Shown here: positions 16,920-26,359 of the stretch, piece by piece | Layout: the number at the start of each line of letters is the position of its first letter | How positions within the stretch are numbered: position 1 is the stretch's first letter | Source: Telmatobacter sp. DSM 110680 | Lineage (GTDB): Bacteria; Acidobacteriota; Terriglobia; Terriglobales; Acidobacteriaceae | Length of the DNA stretch: 64,000 nucleotides | Assembly (NCBI RefSeq): GCF_039994875.1 | Contig: NZ_CP121196.1 | Location: 2,852,001-2,916,000, forward strand | Direction of reading: 5' to 3' | Position numbers and translations under genes: made by a program | The notes under the pieces: generated by a model | What the model saw: the letters and a program-made list of their open reading frames with translations, nothing else | Databases searched by the model: none | What the model was told of the DNA's origin: nothing

Positions 16920-17765
16920 TCAAACTGCGGGAAACAGGAACCTCAGCATCGGCCTCACGCGACCGGCCCAGCTTGCCTCATCGTGGGTTCCCTCGTGCAC
17001 CTTCTCAAAATGCATCGACTCGCCGGGACGCCATCCGTTCGCTTTCAGTCTTCGCGCCAGGTGCTCCACGTCGCGCAGTGTCCGCTGCCCCTCGTGATCG
17101 CCCACATCCAGCCATATCCGCGGCCGCTCCCACAGTTGCGGAGAGTGCTCGTTTAGATAGCCGAGGATGCTCTTGTGATTCCACCACACACTCGGAGACA
17201 GTAATGCCAGCCGCCCAAAAACCTGTGGATGTCGTAGGCCCAGGTAGAGGGAGACTAACCCGCCCAACGAGGATCCACCCATCCCCGTGCTCTCGCGATC
17301 CTTACTGACGCGATATCGTTCTGCAATCCACGGCATTAATTCCTGCGTCAGTAGATCGCCATACTTGTTCGCTTCGCCGCCGCCCATCTGCCAGTTGTAT
17401 TCGTGCGTATATTCGGCCAGCCTGCGGTCGCCGGTGTTGTAGATGCCGACGATGACCAGCGGCTCGACTTCTCCCGCCTCAATCGCCCCGTCTGCGTGCT
17501 CCAGCACCATCCATGTGCGCCCCTTAACAAAGGAAGTTTGCCCGTCGAATAGATTCTGGCCATCATGCAGATAGAGCACCGGGTAGGTCCGCCCGGGCTC
17601 CTCATCGTATCCCGGCGGCACATAAACAATTACATCGCGATCATTCGGTAGATGATTGCTTTTGAAGGCTTTGTGTAAATGTAATCGGCGATGAGGCGTG
17701 GCTGCTTCAATCTCCGCCAGCAAGCCGTCACCAGCCTCGTCGTTCGTCTGTGGTTCCAAATTCAA
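16920..17765 (-). CDS. Alpha/beta-hydrolase-fold esterase (Fes/IroE/esterase-D-like)
   Basis: This 281-residue cytoplasmic protein belongs to the putative-esterase group that includes Fes, IroE and esterase D. RDVIVYVPPGYDEEPGRTYPVLYLHDGQNLFD is spread over the first 75 residues. The nucleophile elbow is GGSSLGG, and the His is in EGTHDEASW. Fes-type enzymes cut ester bonds of siderophores, but no siderophore synthesis genes are present. The likely start is TTG at 17765, as no other initiator fits. It is divergent from a second esterase, with a 17-bp palindrome between them. Together with the ATP-grasp and GCS2 ligases downstream it may form one pathway. Confidence 0.85.
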   Translation of the reverse strand: MNLEPQTNDEAGDGLLAEIEAATPHRRLHLHKAFKSNHLPNDRDVIVYVPPGYDEEPGRTYPVLYLHDGQNLFDGQTSFVKGRTWMVLEHADGAIEAGEVEPLVIVGIYNTGDRRLAEYTHEYNWQMGGGEANKYGDLLTQELMPWIAERYRVSKDRESTGMGGSSLGGLVSLYLGLRHPQVFGRLALLSPSVWWNHKSILGYLNEHSPQLWERPRIWLDVGDHEGQRTLRDVEHLARRLKANGWRPGESMHFEKVHEGTHDEASWAGRVRPMLRFLFPAV

Positions 17766-17855
17766 TCAGCAACGTTTCCTTTGGTCGAGGTTCATGTCAG
17801 TCCAGTTTCGCTGCGAGCTAGAGCTTTAACAGTCTGGTAAAAACATTTGCCTGTG

Positions 17856-17872
17856 GCTGTTACAGTAACAGC
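17856..17872. promoter_or_regulatory. Perfect 17-bp palindrome between the two esterase genes
   Basis: GCTGTTAC and GTAACAGC form perfect 8-base arms around a single central A. The site lies 91 bases before the minus-strand esterase start and 46 bases before the plus-strand one. This is where a dimeric regulator could control both. No regulator gene is adjacent. Confidence 0.55.
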
Positions 17873-17917
17873 AAACCCGCGCTTCTCAAATCACCCCACA
17901 GGAGTCAAGCCCACCTT

Positions 17918-18628
17918 ATGAACCGCGAGTACCACAAGTGGTATTCCGGCCGCCTCGGCCGCGACATGGAACTCCTCGTCTTCGGCCATGCCGGACTTCC
18001 CGTCCTCGTCTTTCCCACATCCGGCGGCCGCTACTTCGAGTTTGAAGATCGTGGCATGATCGGCGCCGTCGCTAATCGAGTTGAGCATGGTGACCTGCAA
18101 TTTTTCTGCGTCGATTCGATCGATATGGAGAGCTGGTACAACCGCAATGTCTCTCCGCGCTGGAGAATCGCCCGCCACGTGCAATATGAGGAGTACCTCA
18201 TTCACGAAGTCGTGCCGCTCATCCGGAAAAAGAATTGGGATGCGCATCTTGTTTCTCTCGGCTGCAGCTTCGGCGGATACCACGCCACGAACATTGCGTT
18301 GCGCCACCCTGACGTCTTCACCGGGCTGCTAACCATGTCCGGTGCCTTCGATTTGTCCAACTTCCTTGGCGGCTATTATGACCAGGATTGTTACTTCAAC
18401 CTTCCAACGCATTATTTGCCTAATCTTGCTGATTCCTGGTTCTTTGACCACTATCGTCGCAACACTTACATACTCGCCACAGGCTGGGATGACCAGTGTC
18501 TTGGACAGAACCAGAACCTCGATAGAATCATGAGTTCCAAGGGGATTCCCCATAAACTCTACACATGGGATACCTATAACTCTCATGATTGGCCGACTTG
18601 GCGCAGCATGATTCAGGAATATCTTTAA
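17918..18628 (+). CDS. Esterase-family alpha/beta-hydrolase (COG4947-like)
   Basis: This 236-residue protein is a compact alpha/beta-hydrolase with the nucleophile elbow GCSFGGYHA (about 115-123), an Asp in TGWDDQCLGQN and a His in YNSHDWPTW. The start MNREYHKWYSGRLGRDMELLVFGH is distinctive of a small esterase family that I associate with COG4947. It lacks a signal peptide. Substrates are unknown. It diverges from the Fes-like esterase, and both may serve the amide-ligase genes at 28106 and 32726. Confidence 0.8.
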   Translation: MNREYHKWYSGRLGRDMELLVFGHAGLPVLVFPTSGGRYFEFEDRGMIGAVANRVEHGDLQFFCVDSIDMESWYNRNVSPRWRIARHVQYEEYLIHEVVPLIRKKNWDAHLVSLGCSFGGYHATNIALRHPDVFTGLLTMSGAFDLSNFLGGYYDQDCYFNLPTHYLPNLADSWFFDHYRRNTYILATGWDDQCLGQNQNLDRIMSSKGIPHKLYTWDTYNSHDWPTWRSMIQEYL

Positions 18629-18737
18629 CCCGAAATCGGCAACCTCGCAGAAACAGACAACGGCCATCACATTTAATGTTCGAATTAGTGCCGCAAACTT
18701 AAGATTGTCTCCAAATCGTTTTCCAGGACTTTCCCCG

Positions 18738-19223
18738 ATGAGTGAACTCAATCCCTACGCGAAGTTTCTTGATGGCCGCCCCCTCGAAGCCATCCTCTCT
18801 GCCACCTCGCACGAAATAGCCAACAAACTTCAAATGATCGGTCCCGACAAATCCATCGAGCAGCCCTCTCCCGGCAAGTGGTCGCCCGCGGAAATTGTCT
18901 GCCATCTCGCGGACTGCGAAATCGCCTTCGCCTTCCGCCTGCGCCAAACCCTCGCGGAAGATCATCACATCCTGCAACCTTTCGATCAGGACAAATGGGC
19001 CACACCTTATAAAGGCATAGCTGCCAAAGACGCGCTTGCTGCATTCACTTCGTTGCGCAGTTGGAACCTCAAACTGATCGCGAAAGCCTTGCCCGTCTCC
19101 GCTTCCAAGCCTGTCACTCATCCGGAACGCGGAACCATGACGTTCCAGAACATCGTTGAAACCATGGCCGGACACGACCTCAATCACATCGCACAACTGT
19201 CGCGCATCGCAAAACCTGCCTAG
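18738..19223 (+). CDS. DinB-like four-helix protein
   Basis: This 161-residue protein fits the DinB/YfiT superfamily. WSPAEIVCHLADCEIAFAFRLRQ (about 46-68) carries the first metal-site His, and MTFQNIVETMAGHDLNHIAQL near the C-terminus carries the second HxxxH-like pair. The ATG at 18738 gives the family N-terminus; the frame is open to 18705. Some relatives use bacillithiol or other thiols as co-substrate. No such pathway is visible here. Confidence 0.85.
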   Translation: MSELNPYAKFLDGRPLEAILSATSHEIANKLQMIGPDKSIEQPSPGKWSPAEIVCHLADCEIAFAFRLRQTLAEDHHILQPFDQDKWATPYKGIAAKDALAAFTSLRSWNLKLIAKALPVSASKPVTHPERGTMTFQNIVETMAGHDLNHIAQLSRIAKPA

Positions 19224-19455
19224 CGCCACAACTTTGTGATCCGGAGCAACCGCGATCGTTCGGCTCCGGAGATGCTTAACTCTGCTTTCCATCGAACAAA
19301 ATACTCCGCAAGAAGCTGCCGAACCTCCGTTCCAAGTCTGATTGCAGACCTCGGGAACCTTTTCCGTGTGCCCGGGGTCAAACGCAGTAGGCTTCAAGGT
19401 TCTGATTTGTGCTCGCCGTACCCGCACTGCGCCATCGCGCGGCGGAGGAGGATCG

Positions 19456-21705
19456 ATGCGTCTCTGGGTCACCGCACCTTGCCTTGCCATCTGTACTCTC
19501 AGCCTCACCTCTCAACAACCCGCCAAATCACCGCGCTCCGCGCCAAAGGCGCAGCTGGTCGCACCGCTGGTTCCCCCGAGGGCACAGAAGGCAGGACCGC
19601 AGACGCCGCAGGTGGATTTGCCGGTTCGCAAAGTAGTGCTCTACAAAAACGGTGTTGGCTACTTCGAGCATGCCGGGACAGTGAGTGGCAACCAGCGCGT
19701 TGCCATCGACTTCACCTCCCCACAACTTAACGATGTGCTGCAGTCACTCACCGTGCTCGACGAGGGAGGCGGTCGCATTGGCGGCGTCAATTACAACTCC
19801 ACTACCCCGCTCGGCGAGCAACTCAAAACGCTCTCCCTCGGAATGAGTGAAGACCCCACATCAACCGAGTTGTTTGGCGCTCTGCGTGGCCAGAAGGTCG
19901 AGGTCACCGGCGGGCCTTCCTCAGGTTTCGGGGGCGGCACGGTCTCCGGTCGACTCATGTCCATCGAAGCGCGCACACAAAAAATCGGCTCCGATGAAAA
20001 CGCCTCGTCCATCGAGAAGTTCTTTCTCACCATTGTTGCCGGCACAGGAGCAGTGCGCGTCATCGAGCTAACCCCCGCGCTCAGCGTGCGTCCTACCGAC
20101 TCCAGCCTTCAGGGAGAACTCGATCGCTATCTCCAGCTGCTTTCCACAGCCCACTCGACCGGACTGCGCCATCTGACGCTCGATGCGCTCGGTACTGGTT
20201 CCCGCCAGCTCCGCGTGAGTTACATCAGCGAAGTTCCTGTCTGGAAAGCCACCTACCGGATGGTCTTTCCGCGCGACTTTAACGGCAACGCCATCGTCCA
20301 GGGTTGGGCCGTCGTCGACAACACCGTAGGCGCTGATTGGAATAACGTTCAGCTGTCGCTTGTCGCCGGCGCCCCCCAGAGCTTCATCCAGCCGATCTCG
20401 CAGCCGCTCTACACGCGCCGTCCAGAGATTCCGATCGCCACAGAAGCGCAAACGACTCCACAAACTCACGAAGCTGCGGAAACGGTAGCGGTGCAATCAG
20501 AAGTAGTGAACGGGGCTATCGGCGGACCGCAGCGGGTTCCACGCAACATCAAGATGGCTCAAAATGCGCCTTCTGCCTCCTTCGGTGTGGCCGGCGCCGA
20601 GGGATTCCATGGCTCATCGAGTGGCGTGATGGGCTCAGTCTTTGGAAGTGGATCAGGAAATGGCATTGGCGGCATGAATAACGGCGTCTACCGCCCCAGC
20701 GATGCAATCGCTGAGGGCGACGTCTCTACTAACGCGTTCGATGATTTCTTCCAGTACTCCCTCACCCAGCCTGTCACCATCCACAAGAACGAATCGGCGA
20801 TGGTACCGATTCTCCAGCAGGAATTGCCCGCCGAGCACGTAACACTATGGAGTCGCAATGAACCGCGCCCTCTTCGCGCCGTCTGGCTTGAAAACAAGTC
20901 CAAGCTCACTCTCGATGCCGGCAGCTTCTCCATATTTGAAAGCGGCGAATTCGCCGGTGAAGGCCTGCTCGATCCCATTCATCCTGGCGAACGCCGCCTG
21001 CTTTCCTATGCCGCTGACCAGGCGATGCGCGTCAAAATTACTGACAACCAGGGCAAGCGCACCCTTCATCATCTGCAAATTCGTAAGGGCCTCGTGGTTG
21101 AACGCTATATGGACGTCTCGTCCATGACCTACTCCGCCACTAATTCTGGCGACGAGGATCGCGTCGTCCTGCTTGAGCACCCGCGTCACACCAATGGCTG
21201 GACGCTCGATGAAGGTGCGAAGCCCGCGGAAACCACAGCCGACCTCTACCGCTTCCGCCTGACCGTCAAAGCGCATGCGTCAGAGAAGCTTGAAGTGCGC
21301 GAGCGCGGTCCCGAATTCACGCAAGTCTCCATCGATCCCAATCAGAACACCAATGTCTACCTTCTCGATCTCATTAAGCGGGTGCCCGATGCAGAAGCAC
21401 AGCTCAAGCCCATCCTTGCCGCACAAGCCAAACTCGCCGATCTCAATCAGGCTCTCGCCGACGCAAAAAAGCAGGAAGAAACCGCTGCCGCCGACGAAGC
21501 CCGCGACCGCGAAAACCTCACCGCGCTCAAAGGCAACGACGCAGCCCGTCGTTTCGTCGATGAGCTGAACCACGCTGAAGACCTACTCCAGTCCACCCGC
21601 AAGCACACCGCTGACCTGGAGCAACAGAAAGCCGTCGCAGTAGAAAATCTCAGGGCCGAGATCAACGCCTTAAACTTCGACTGGGACGCAACCATTAAAA
21701 ATTGA
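19456..21705 (+). CDS. DUF4139-containing secreted protein
   Basis: This 749-residue protein begins with a signal-like segment and contains a DUF4140/DUF4139-type beta-rich region: VVLYKNGVGYFEHAG near residue 60 and the block VSYISEVPVWKATYRMVF. A Gly/Ser-rich linker follows around residues 375-415, then further beta-rich sequence. The last ~100 residues form an Ala/Glu/Lys-rich coiled coil. Function is unknown. A very strong ribosome-binding site (GGAGGAGG) fixes the start at 19456 rather than 19342. A hairpin at 21805-21837 lies downstream. Confidence 0.82.
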   Translation: MRLWVTAPCLAICTLSLTSQQPAKSPRSAPKAQLVAPLVPPRAQKAGPQTPQVDLPVRKVVLYKNGVGYFEHAGTVSGNQRVAIDFTSPQLNDVLQSLTVLDEGGGRIGGVNYNSTTPLGEQLKTLSLGMSEDPTSTELFGALRGQKVEVTGGPSSGFGGGTVSGRLMSIEARTQKIGSDENASSIEKFFLTIVAGTGAVRVIELTPALSVRPTDSSLQGELDRYLQLLSTAHSTGLRHLTLDALGTGSRQLRVSYISEVPVWKATYRMVFPRDFNGNAIVQGWAVVDNTVGADWNNVQLSLVAGAPQSFIQPISQPLYTRRPEIPIATEAQTTPQTHEAAETVAVQSEVVNGAIGGPQRVPRNIKMAQNAPSASFGVAGAEGFHGSSSGVMGSVFGSGSGNGIGGMNNGVYRPSDAIAEGDVSTNAFDDFFQYSLTQPVTIHKNESAMVPILQQELPAEHVTLWSRNEPRPLRAVWLENKSKLTLDAGSFSIFESGEFAGEGLLDPIHPGERRLLSYAADQAMRVKITDNQGKRTLHHLQIRKGLVVERYMDVSSMTYSATNSGDEDRVVLLEHPRHTNGWTLDEGAKPAETTADLYRFRLTVKAHASEKLEVRERGPEFTQVSIDPNQNTNVYLLDLIKRVPDAEAQLKPILAAQAKLADLNQALADAKKQEETAAADEARDRENLTALKGNDAARRFVDELNHAEDLLQSTRKHTADLEQQKAVAVENLRAEINALNFDWDATIKN

Positions 21706-21742
21706 GCTGTTCGACGCAGGGAATTTCTGCATCCGACCCAAC

Positions 21743-21774
21743 GCCATCTTGAGCGAGTTCGAAGGACCTGCTTC
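21743..21774. repeat. Dispersed repeat copy, intergenic
   Basis: GCCATCTTGAGCG then GAAGGACCTGCTTC resembles the copy inside trmD (9213-9246): both share CAT-C-TGAG followed by GAAGGACCTGCTT. It lies 38 bases after the DUF4139 stop. Confidence 0.5.
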
Positions 21775-21804
21775 AGTCGCGTTCAATATGCAAGCCCAAC
21801 GTAA

Positions 21805-21837
21805 AACGGCCCCGAGGCGATTACCATCGGGGCCGTT
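21805..21837. terminator. Terminator-like hairpin after the DUF4139 gene
   Basis: AACGGCCCCGA and TCGGGGCCGTT form a perfect 11-base stem with an 11-base loop. It has AAAA on its left side and no clear T-run to the right, so it may act in both directions. Confidence 0.65.
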
Positions 21838-22150
21838 CTCGACCAAGAGATAAGGAGAAGTAAACGCTGCTTGTCGGCGTCACATTCAGCCTGTGATCCG
21901 AACCATCGTTCGGATCCTCGCGCAGCCTCACCGATGCAACATCGATGGAGTCAGCTCGATTCGTTTCCCATCCGTTCTAACGTCTAGGAAGTTGGTTCGC
22001 AAAGTATATCCAAGTGCGCAAAAAAGCGAACCTTACAAAAGTCACCACCGCTTTAATGGTGCCGAGCCAGTCAACGTGTATATCCCACTTTCGACTAGAT
22101 TGAAGACCTCCAATCCGGCTCAAAACTCACCCCGGTGCTAAGATCGAGCT

Positions 22151-22342
22151 ATGAAGAGTGAATGGACCAAGTTCAATCCTAGAGATCCGAATACTCACCC
22201 CAGAGACAATTCGCGCGTGGAAATGAAGCACGCGGATGGATCGCAGTCCGCTGGAGGGTTCTTGCGAGGTCACTTTCTTCAAGGCGGAGTCATCTCTGCC
22301 AGCGGCGTAGGCCTCGCCATGCGCTGGCGCTATGTGCAATAG
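22151..22342 (+). CDS. Small protein of unknown function
   Basis: I do not recognise this 63-residue protein by name. The pattern W-x-x-FNPRDPNTHP, a charged middle with KHADGS, and a C-terminal MRWRYVQ looks like a genuine small soluble protein. It resembles short proteins that have a W-x-P-x-DP start and an aromatic RYV end. The upstream GATCGAG is a weak ribosome-binding site. It stands alone, 83 bases before the end of the convergent kinase-like gene. Confidence 0.5.
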   Translation: MKSEWTKFNPRDPNTHPRDNSRVEMKHADGSQSAGGFLRGHFLQGGVISASGVGLAMRWRYVQ

Positions 22343-22425
22343 AATCAGCTAGCGCGAGGCCGGCAACTCAGCAAAACCAGAACAGCCGAGGCCACGACAC
22401 TCGTCGTGTGCCAGTCTGTGCTCAC

Positions 22426-23061
22426 TCAATTCGCGCTGACTGCGGCCTTTTGTGACATGGCAAACTCAATCACCCGCGCTGTCCGCTCCTCATCCTCGCC
22501 CGACGAGATCATCAAGTCATACAGATGCGGATTGTTCCATTCCTTCCCGAACCGCAGCTTGAGATAGTGCGCCCGCTCCGCGTCGACATCGCGAATTCGC
22601 TGCTCGATATTCGCTCCGGGCTCAAGCCTAGTCCGCAGGCGATGAATGCGCACCTGTCGAGGCGCATATACAAATACGTGAAACACATCTGCCTTCGCCT
22701 GCAGAATGCATTGCGCCCCGCGTCCCACAATCACGCAATTGCCGGCCTCGTACGCGTGCTCGATAATCTGCCGCGTCAAGTCCGTCATCACGTCCGCGTC
22801 GAAGCATTTTTCCTGCTGCAGGGCCACTCCGGCTGCCATCGCCGCGCCCCGCATTGCCTGCCGGTTCACGCGACTAAGCCATCCCTCGACATGTTCGTCG
22901 AAACGGCTCACTACGCCCGCATCCACGTGCGCCTCGCAAGCAATCTCGTCAATCAGCGCCCCATCCAGCAACTTCCACCCCAGGCGCTTCGCGATTGATT
23001 GCGCAATCCTCCCGCCCCCGCTTCCGAATTCCCGCGAAACCGTCAATACCCGGTAATCCAT
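22426..23061 (-). CDS. Cytidylate-kinase-like family protein
   Basis: This 211-residue protein resembles the cytidylate-kinase-like family. A P-loop-type SREFGSGGGRIAQ is near residue 9 and LGWKLLDGALIDEIA follows. The second block NCVIVGRGAQCIL and the Arg-rich lid RIHRLRTRL correspond to kinase elements. It is distinct from the housekeeping Cmk, and its substrate is unknown. AAGGAGG before the ATG at 23061 fixes the start. It lies downstream of the ADOP permease gene in the same direction, 151 bases away. Confidence 0.85.
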   Translation of the reverse strand: MDYRVLTVSREFGSGGGRIAQSIAKRLGWKLLDGALIDEIACEAHVDAGVVSRFDEHVEGWLSRVNRQAMRGAAMAAGVALQQEKCFDADVMTDLTRQIIEHAYEAGNCVIVGRGAQCILQAKADVFHVFVYAPRQVRIHRLRTRLEPGANIEQRIRDVDAERAHYLKLRFGKEWNNPHLYDLMISSGEDEERTARVIEFAMSQKAAVSAN

Positions 23062-23212
23062 TGAACGCCTCCTTGTTTCGCCGAACACCATACCCTACGC
23101 CCGGCGATCACATGCAGCAGTGACACACCTCACCGCCCGCCCGCTAGTTTTCAGGCAATCGAACACGGAATTGCACCGGGTCAAAACTAGATCTCAACGC
23201 CTTGAAGGAGCC

Positions 23213-26005
23213 TCACTCGTAGCGAAGTGCCACCGCGGGATCGACCATTGTTGCCCGCCTCGCAGGCACATACGACGCCACCACCGCAACGATCAGAAAG
23301 AGTGCAGAAATGCTGGTGTACGAAAGAGCGTCAAGGGGTCCAACTCCATAAAGTACTTTCCGCAACAGGTAGTAATCGCCGGTGGCCAGCAGACAGCCCA
23401 CCAGAATGCCGTAAATTACCGGAGCGGAGCTTTGCCGCAGCATCAACCGCAGCACCTCACCCTTTCGAGCGCCCAAGGCCATGCGGATCCCGACCTCACG
23501 GGTACGCAGCACCACAACATAACTAAGCGTTCCGTAAATCCCCATCGCCGAAAGCAACAGGCCCAGCAACCCCACCGTTCCCGCAATAAGGGCAGCCATG
23601 CTTGAAACCATGAACGGGGGAGTCTCCCGGAGCATGTCGTCCAGTGTGTAAGCGGTCGCGACGATATTGGCATTCACCGACGCGATCGTGCTCTCGATCT
23701 GGTGAATCAGTTGCCCCGGAGCGATCGAAGTCCTTACCAACAGGGGGAATTCATTGAGTCGGTTCTCAGGAATCTGCAAGTAAACCTCCGCGGCGTCGCT
23801 GTTGTCCATAAGCACACCACGCGCATCATGAGCTATCCCGATCACTTGGTAACTCCTTCCATCCGGCGTCAGTTCCTTCTTGTCGTGGAATTGCCCATCC
23901 GTACTCATTTCGAGCGTGCGTCCAATCGGATTCATTCCCGGCCACAACCTCTGAGCGGCAGTTTCGCTCAATACGGCAGTCGGCTCGGGTACTCCAGATT
24001 CAGCGTGGAACCCGTGGCCATACGTCATCGGTATCCCAAGAGCGTGAAAGTAATTCGCATCGACATATGTATAGAACAGGTACGCTTTCATGCTGCGCGC
24101 ATCGGCCTTTTTGCCATCGATTGCAATGGCCGCCGTGCGCAACCCTCCGCCATCCGGTGGCCGTCCCGTCGCAACCTCCATAACACCGGGCGTGGTTTCA
24201 AGCCGTTCCACAATATGTCGAAGCGATGTGTTCTGGTGCGCTCCGTCGTACTCGGGTCCTTCGGGATACTGCAAAGTCAGGTTGACGACGTGCTTTGTCT
24301 CGTATCCAGTACTCATCGTTAGTGCTTGAAACGCGCTTCGTACCATCATGCTGCCGGCAATCAACAGAACGAAGGAGACCGCAACCTGACCTCCCGTCAG
24401 CCAGTCACGCAATCGTCTATTTCGTGCCGGCGACATCCCCGAGTTTGCTTTCATCCACGAAGATAGAGCCGATCGCGTGCTCTCCAATGTCGGCGCCAGT
24501 CCGAACAACACCCCCGCGATTACCGAAATCCCAAATACGTAAGCAAATATCTCCGCATCCGGATTCACGTTCACGATGAAAGTCCCCATATCCGCGGGCA
24601 GCAAGTCCTTAGCCACTTTGGCAAGAATGCGCAGCATGGCCCAGCTGCACAGTATCGCCACTGCTCCAGCAATCAGCCCCAGCAGCGCGCTTTCGGTGAG
24701 CAATTGGCGAATCAGCCGCCTCCGGCTTGCGCCTAGCGAAATTCGCACCGCCAGCTCAATCTGCCGCGACGCGGCCCGAGCCAGTTGAAGACTCGCGACA
24801 TTGGCACAGGCAATCACCAGCACCATCGCGGTGGCCAGCATGATGAGGAAAATCGCAAAACGCAAGCCGCGATCCAGCTCTCGCGGAAACGGCGATGCGG
24901 GCGTGATCAATATCTCTTTGATTTGGTTCTTTGCATCGGTCGATTTGTGCAGTGTGAACTGCCGCGCAGCAATCGCAGACATCTCAGCCCTCACTTGGCT
25001 GACGCTTGCGTCGCTCGCAATGCGACCAAAGAGCCGGCAGCAAACACTGTCTTCATCCTTGAGCGATTGATCTCCAGGATGGATCACCGACTGAAGACTC
25101 AACGGAACCCAGAAATCCGGCACGCCGATCGACGTTCCGACAAAATCACGCGGGGTGATCCCGATGATCGTCACCGCTGCGCCATTCAGCCGAATGGCTT
25201 TGCCGATAATCTCAGGATCACCTCCAAATCTTTTCTGCCAGTAGTTCTCACTGATAAGGACCGCTGGAGCGGCGGCAAGTTGCTTTCGATCCTGCTCAAC
25301 AAAAAAGCGGCCTCGCACAGGGGCGATCCCCAGAACTGAAAAGTAATTCTCGCTTACCGTAATGACGCTCGCCAATTCCGCCTTGCTAGCAATCGTCGCT
25401 GCTGGCAGCAGGCCCCATTTGCCCAATAGAGAATCGGACGCTGCTTTGCGATCGTCGGATGAACCCCCAGCGTCGCTCATGATGAGCTGCTCGAACTGCT
25501 GACCGGTTGCAACCAGGCCGGCGATGGTATGCGACTGCTGCTTGTAGGCCTCGTAGTCGGGATAGCTGAACTGTGCCTCCCGTTCTCCCGATTGCCGCAA
25601 CAGGGTCAGACTGACCATGCTGCCCGGGTCCCTCGCATCCACGCCGCGCCCCAGCAATCCTTTGTACGCTGTGAAGATAGTAGTGTTGATGCCGATGCCA
25701 ATGGCCAGGGCAATCACCGCGACAGCCGTGAATCGCGCATTCCGCCGGATGGTTCGCAGACCATACTTCACGTCTTGCAGAACGCTCTGCGGCAAAACGA
25801 TCCAGTCGATCTCGCGCATGCGCTCTCTCCACATGGTCGGGTTGCCGAAGCGGAGGCGCGCCTCCCGTCGAGCTGGTTCACCCCGCATACCGCGATCCAC
25901 ATTCCACTGTTCGCGCATCGCGAGGTGAAATTTGAGTTCCTCATCAAGCTCATTGTTCCGGCGATCACTCGACCATCGCGATCTCCAGCGCAAAAACCAG
26001 CTCAT
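23213..26005 (-). CDS. ADOP-type ABC-transporter permease (MacB/FtsX fold, duplicated)
   Basis: This 930-residue protein has the 'acidobacterial duplicated orphan permease' layout. A cytoplasmic N-terminal segment of about 80 residues (NNELDEELKFHLAMRE) precedes two MacB-type halves. Each half has a membrane helix, a large periplasmic domain and a three-helix FtsX-like permease block. The FtsX signatures are RQIELAVRISLGASRRRLIRQLL in the first half and TREVGIRMALGARKGEVLRLML in the second. No ABC ATPase gene is adjacent, as expected for 'orphan' permeases. AGGAGG fixes the start at 26005, 8 bases after the PadR stop, so PadR and permease form one operon. The transported compound is unknown. 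Confidence 0.92.
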   Translation of the reverse strand: MSWFLRWRSRWSSDRRNNELDEELKFHLAMREQWNVDRGMRGEPARREARLRFGNPTMWRERMREIDWIVLPQSVLQDVKYGLRTIRRNARFTAVAVIALAIGIGINTTIFTAYKGLLGRGVDARDPGSMVSLTLLRQSGEREAQFSYPDYEAYKQQSHTIAGLVATGQQFEQLIMSDAGGSSDDRKAASDSLLGKWGLLPAATIASKAELASVITVSENYFSVLGIAPVRGRFFVEQDRKQLAAAPAVLISENYWQKRFGGDPEIIGKAIRLNGAAVTIIGITPRDFVGTSIGVPDFWVPLSLQSVIHPGDQSLKDEDSVCCRLFGRIASDASVSQVRAEMSAIAARQFTLHKSTDAKNQIKEILITPASPFPRELDRGLRFAIFLIMLATAMVLVIACANVASLQLARAASRQIELAVRISLGASRRRLIRQLLTESALLGLIAGAVAILCSWAMLRILAKVAKDLLPADMGTFIVNVNPDAEIFAYVFGISVIAGVLFGLAPTLESTRSALSSWMKANSGMSPARNRRLRDWLTGGQVAVSFVLLIAGSMMVRSAFQALTMSTGYETKHVVNLTLQYPEGPEYDGAHQNTSLRHIVERLETTPGVMEVATGRPPDGGGLRTAAIAIDGKKADARSMKAYLFYTYVDANYFHALGIPMTYGHGFHAESGVPEPTAVLSETAAQRLWPGMNPIGRTLEMSTDGQFHDKKELTPDGRSYQVIGIAHDARGVLMDNSDAAEVYLQIPENRLNEFPLLVRTSIAPGQLIHQIESTIASVNANIVATAYTLDDMLRETPPFMVSSMAALIAGTVGLLGLLLSAMGIYGTLSYVVVLRTREVGIRMALGARKGEVLRLMLRQSSAPVIYGILVGCLLATGDYYLLRKVLYGVGPLDALSYTSISALFLIVAVVASYVPARRATMVDPAVALRYE

Positions 26006-26013
26006 CGTGCCTC

Positions 26014-26349
26014 CTATGCAATCGCTTTGCCGCGCAGGACCAGTGCAATTGCCTGTGCTACGTTCTCCCACTTCTGCTGTTCAGATCGCAACTGGGTGCG
26101 GCCAGCTGTGGTGATCCGGTAAAATCGCGCGCGCCGGTTATTCTCGCTCAATCCCCACTCGGCCTTCACCCACCCAGCCTTTTCCATCCGGTGAAGCGCG
26201 GGATATAGGGATCCCTCTTCAATCCGCAGCACCTCGTTTGAAATGCATTGGATATGCAGTGTGATCCCCCACCCATGCATCGGACCATTTTCCAGGGCCT
26301 TCAGCACCAGCAGTTCCAGCGCTCCCAGCAGGTTGTCAGTCGAACCCAA
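26014..26349 (-). CDS. PadR-family transcriptional regulator
   Basis: This 111-residue winged-helix protein has the PadR core: GALELLVLKALENGPMHGWG, then EGSLYPALHRMEKAGWVKAEW and the FYRITTAGR wing. The initiator is TTG (26349) with AGGAG 8 bases upstream. PadR genes next to ADOP permeases usually repress their own operon. Here a palindrome (26360-26377) lies directly in front of the gene. Confidence 0.93.
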   Translation of the reverse strand: MGSTDNLLGALELLVLKALENGPMHGWGITLHIQCISNEVLRIEEGSLYPALHRMEKAGWVKAEWGLSENNRRARFYRITTAGRTQLRSEQQKWENVAQAIALVLRGKAIA

Positions 26350-26359
26350 TCGTCGGTCT

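Larger units (their letters stand above)
21706..22150. other. Intergenic region with repeat copy and terminator
   Basis: In these 445 bases I see a dispersed repeat at 21743-21774 and a strong hairpin at 21805-21837, listed separately. The remainder (21840-22150) shows no convincing coding frame or RNA gene. It probably contains the promoter of the small gene at 22151. Confidence 0.45.

Noticed and set aside
16920..18628. Siderophore release locus, because of the Fes-like esterase
   Set aside because: No siderophore synthase or ferric-siderophore transporter is nearby, and the hydrolase lacks a signal peptide and N-terminal Fes domain.
19342..19455. 38-residue N-terminal extension of the DUF4139 protein
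   Set aside because: The GGAGGAGG site and signal-like segment at 19456 decide the start.
18699..19508. Minus-strand open frame (269 residues) opposite the DinB-like gene
   Set aside because: The plus-strand protein has clear DinB motifs; the reverse frame is a product of GC-rich codon bias.
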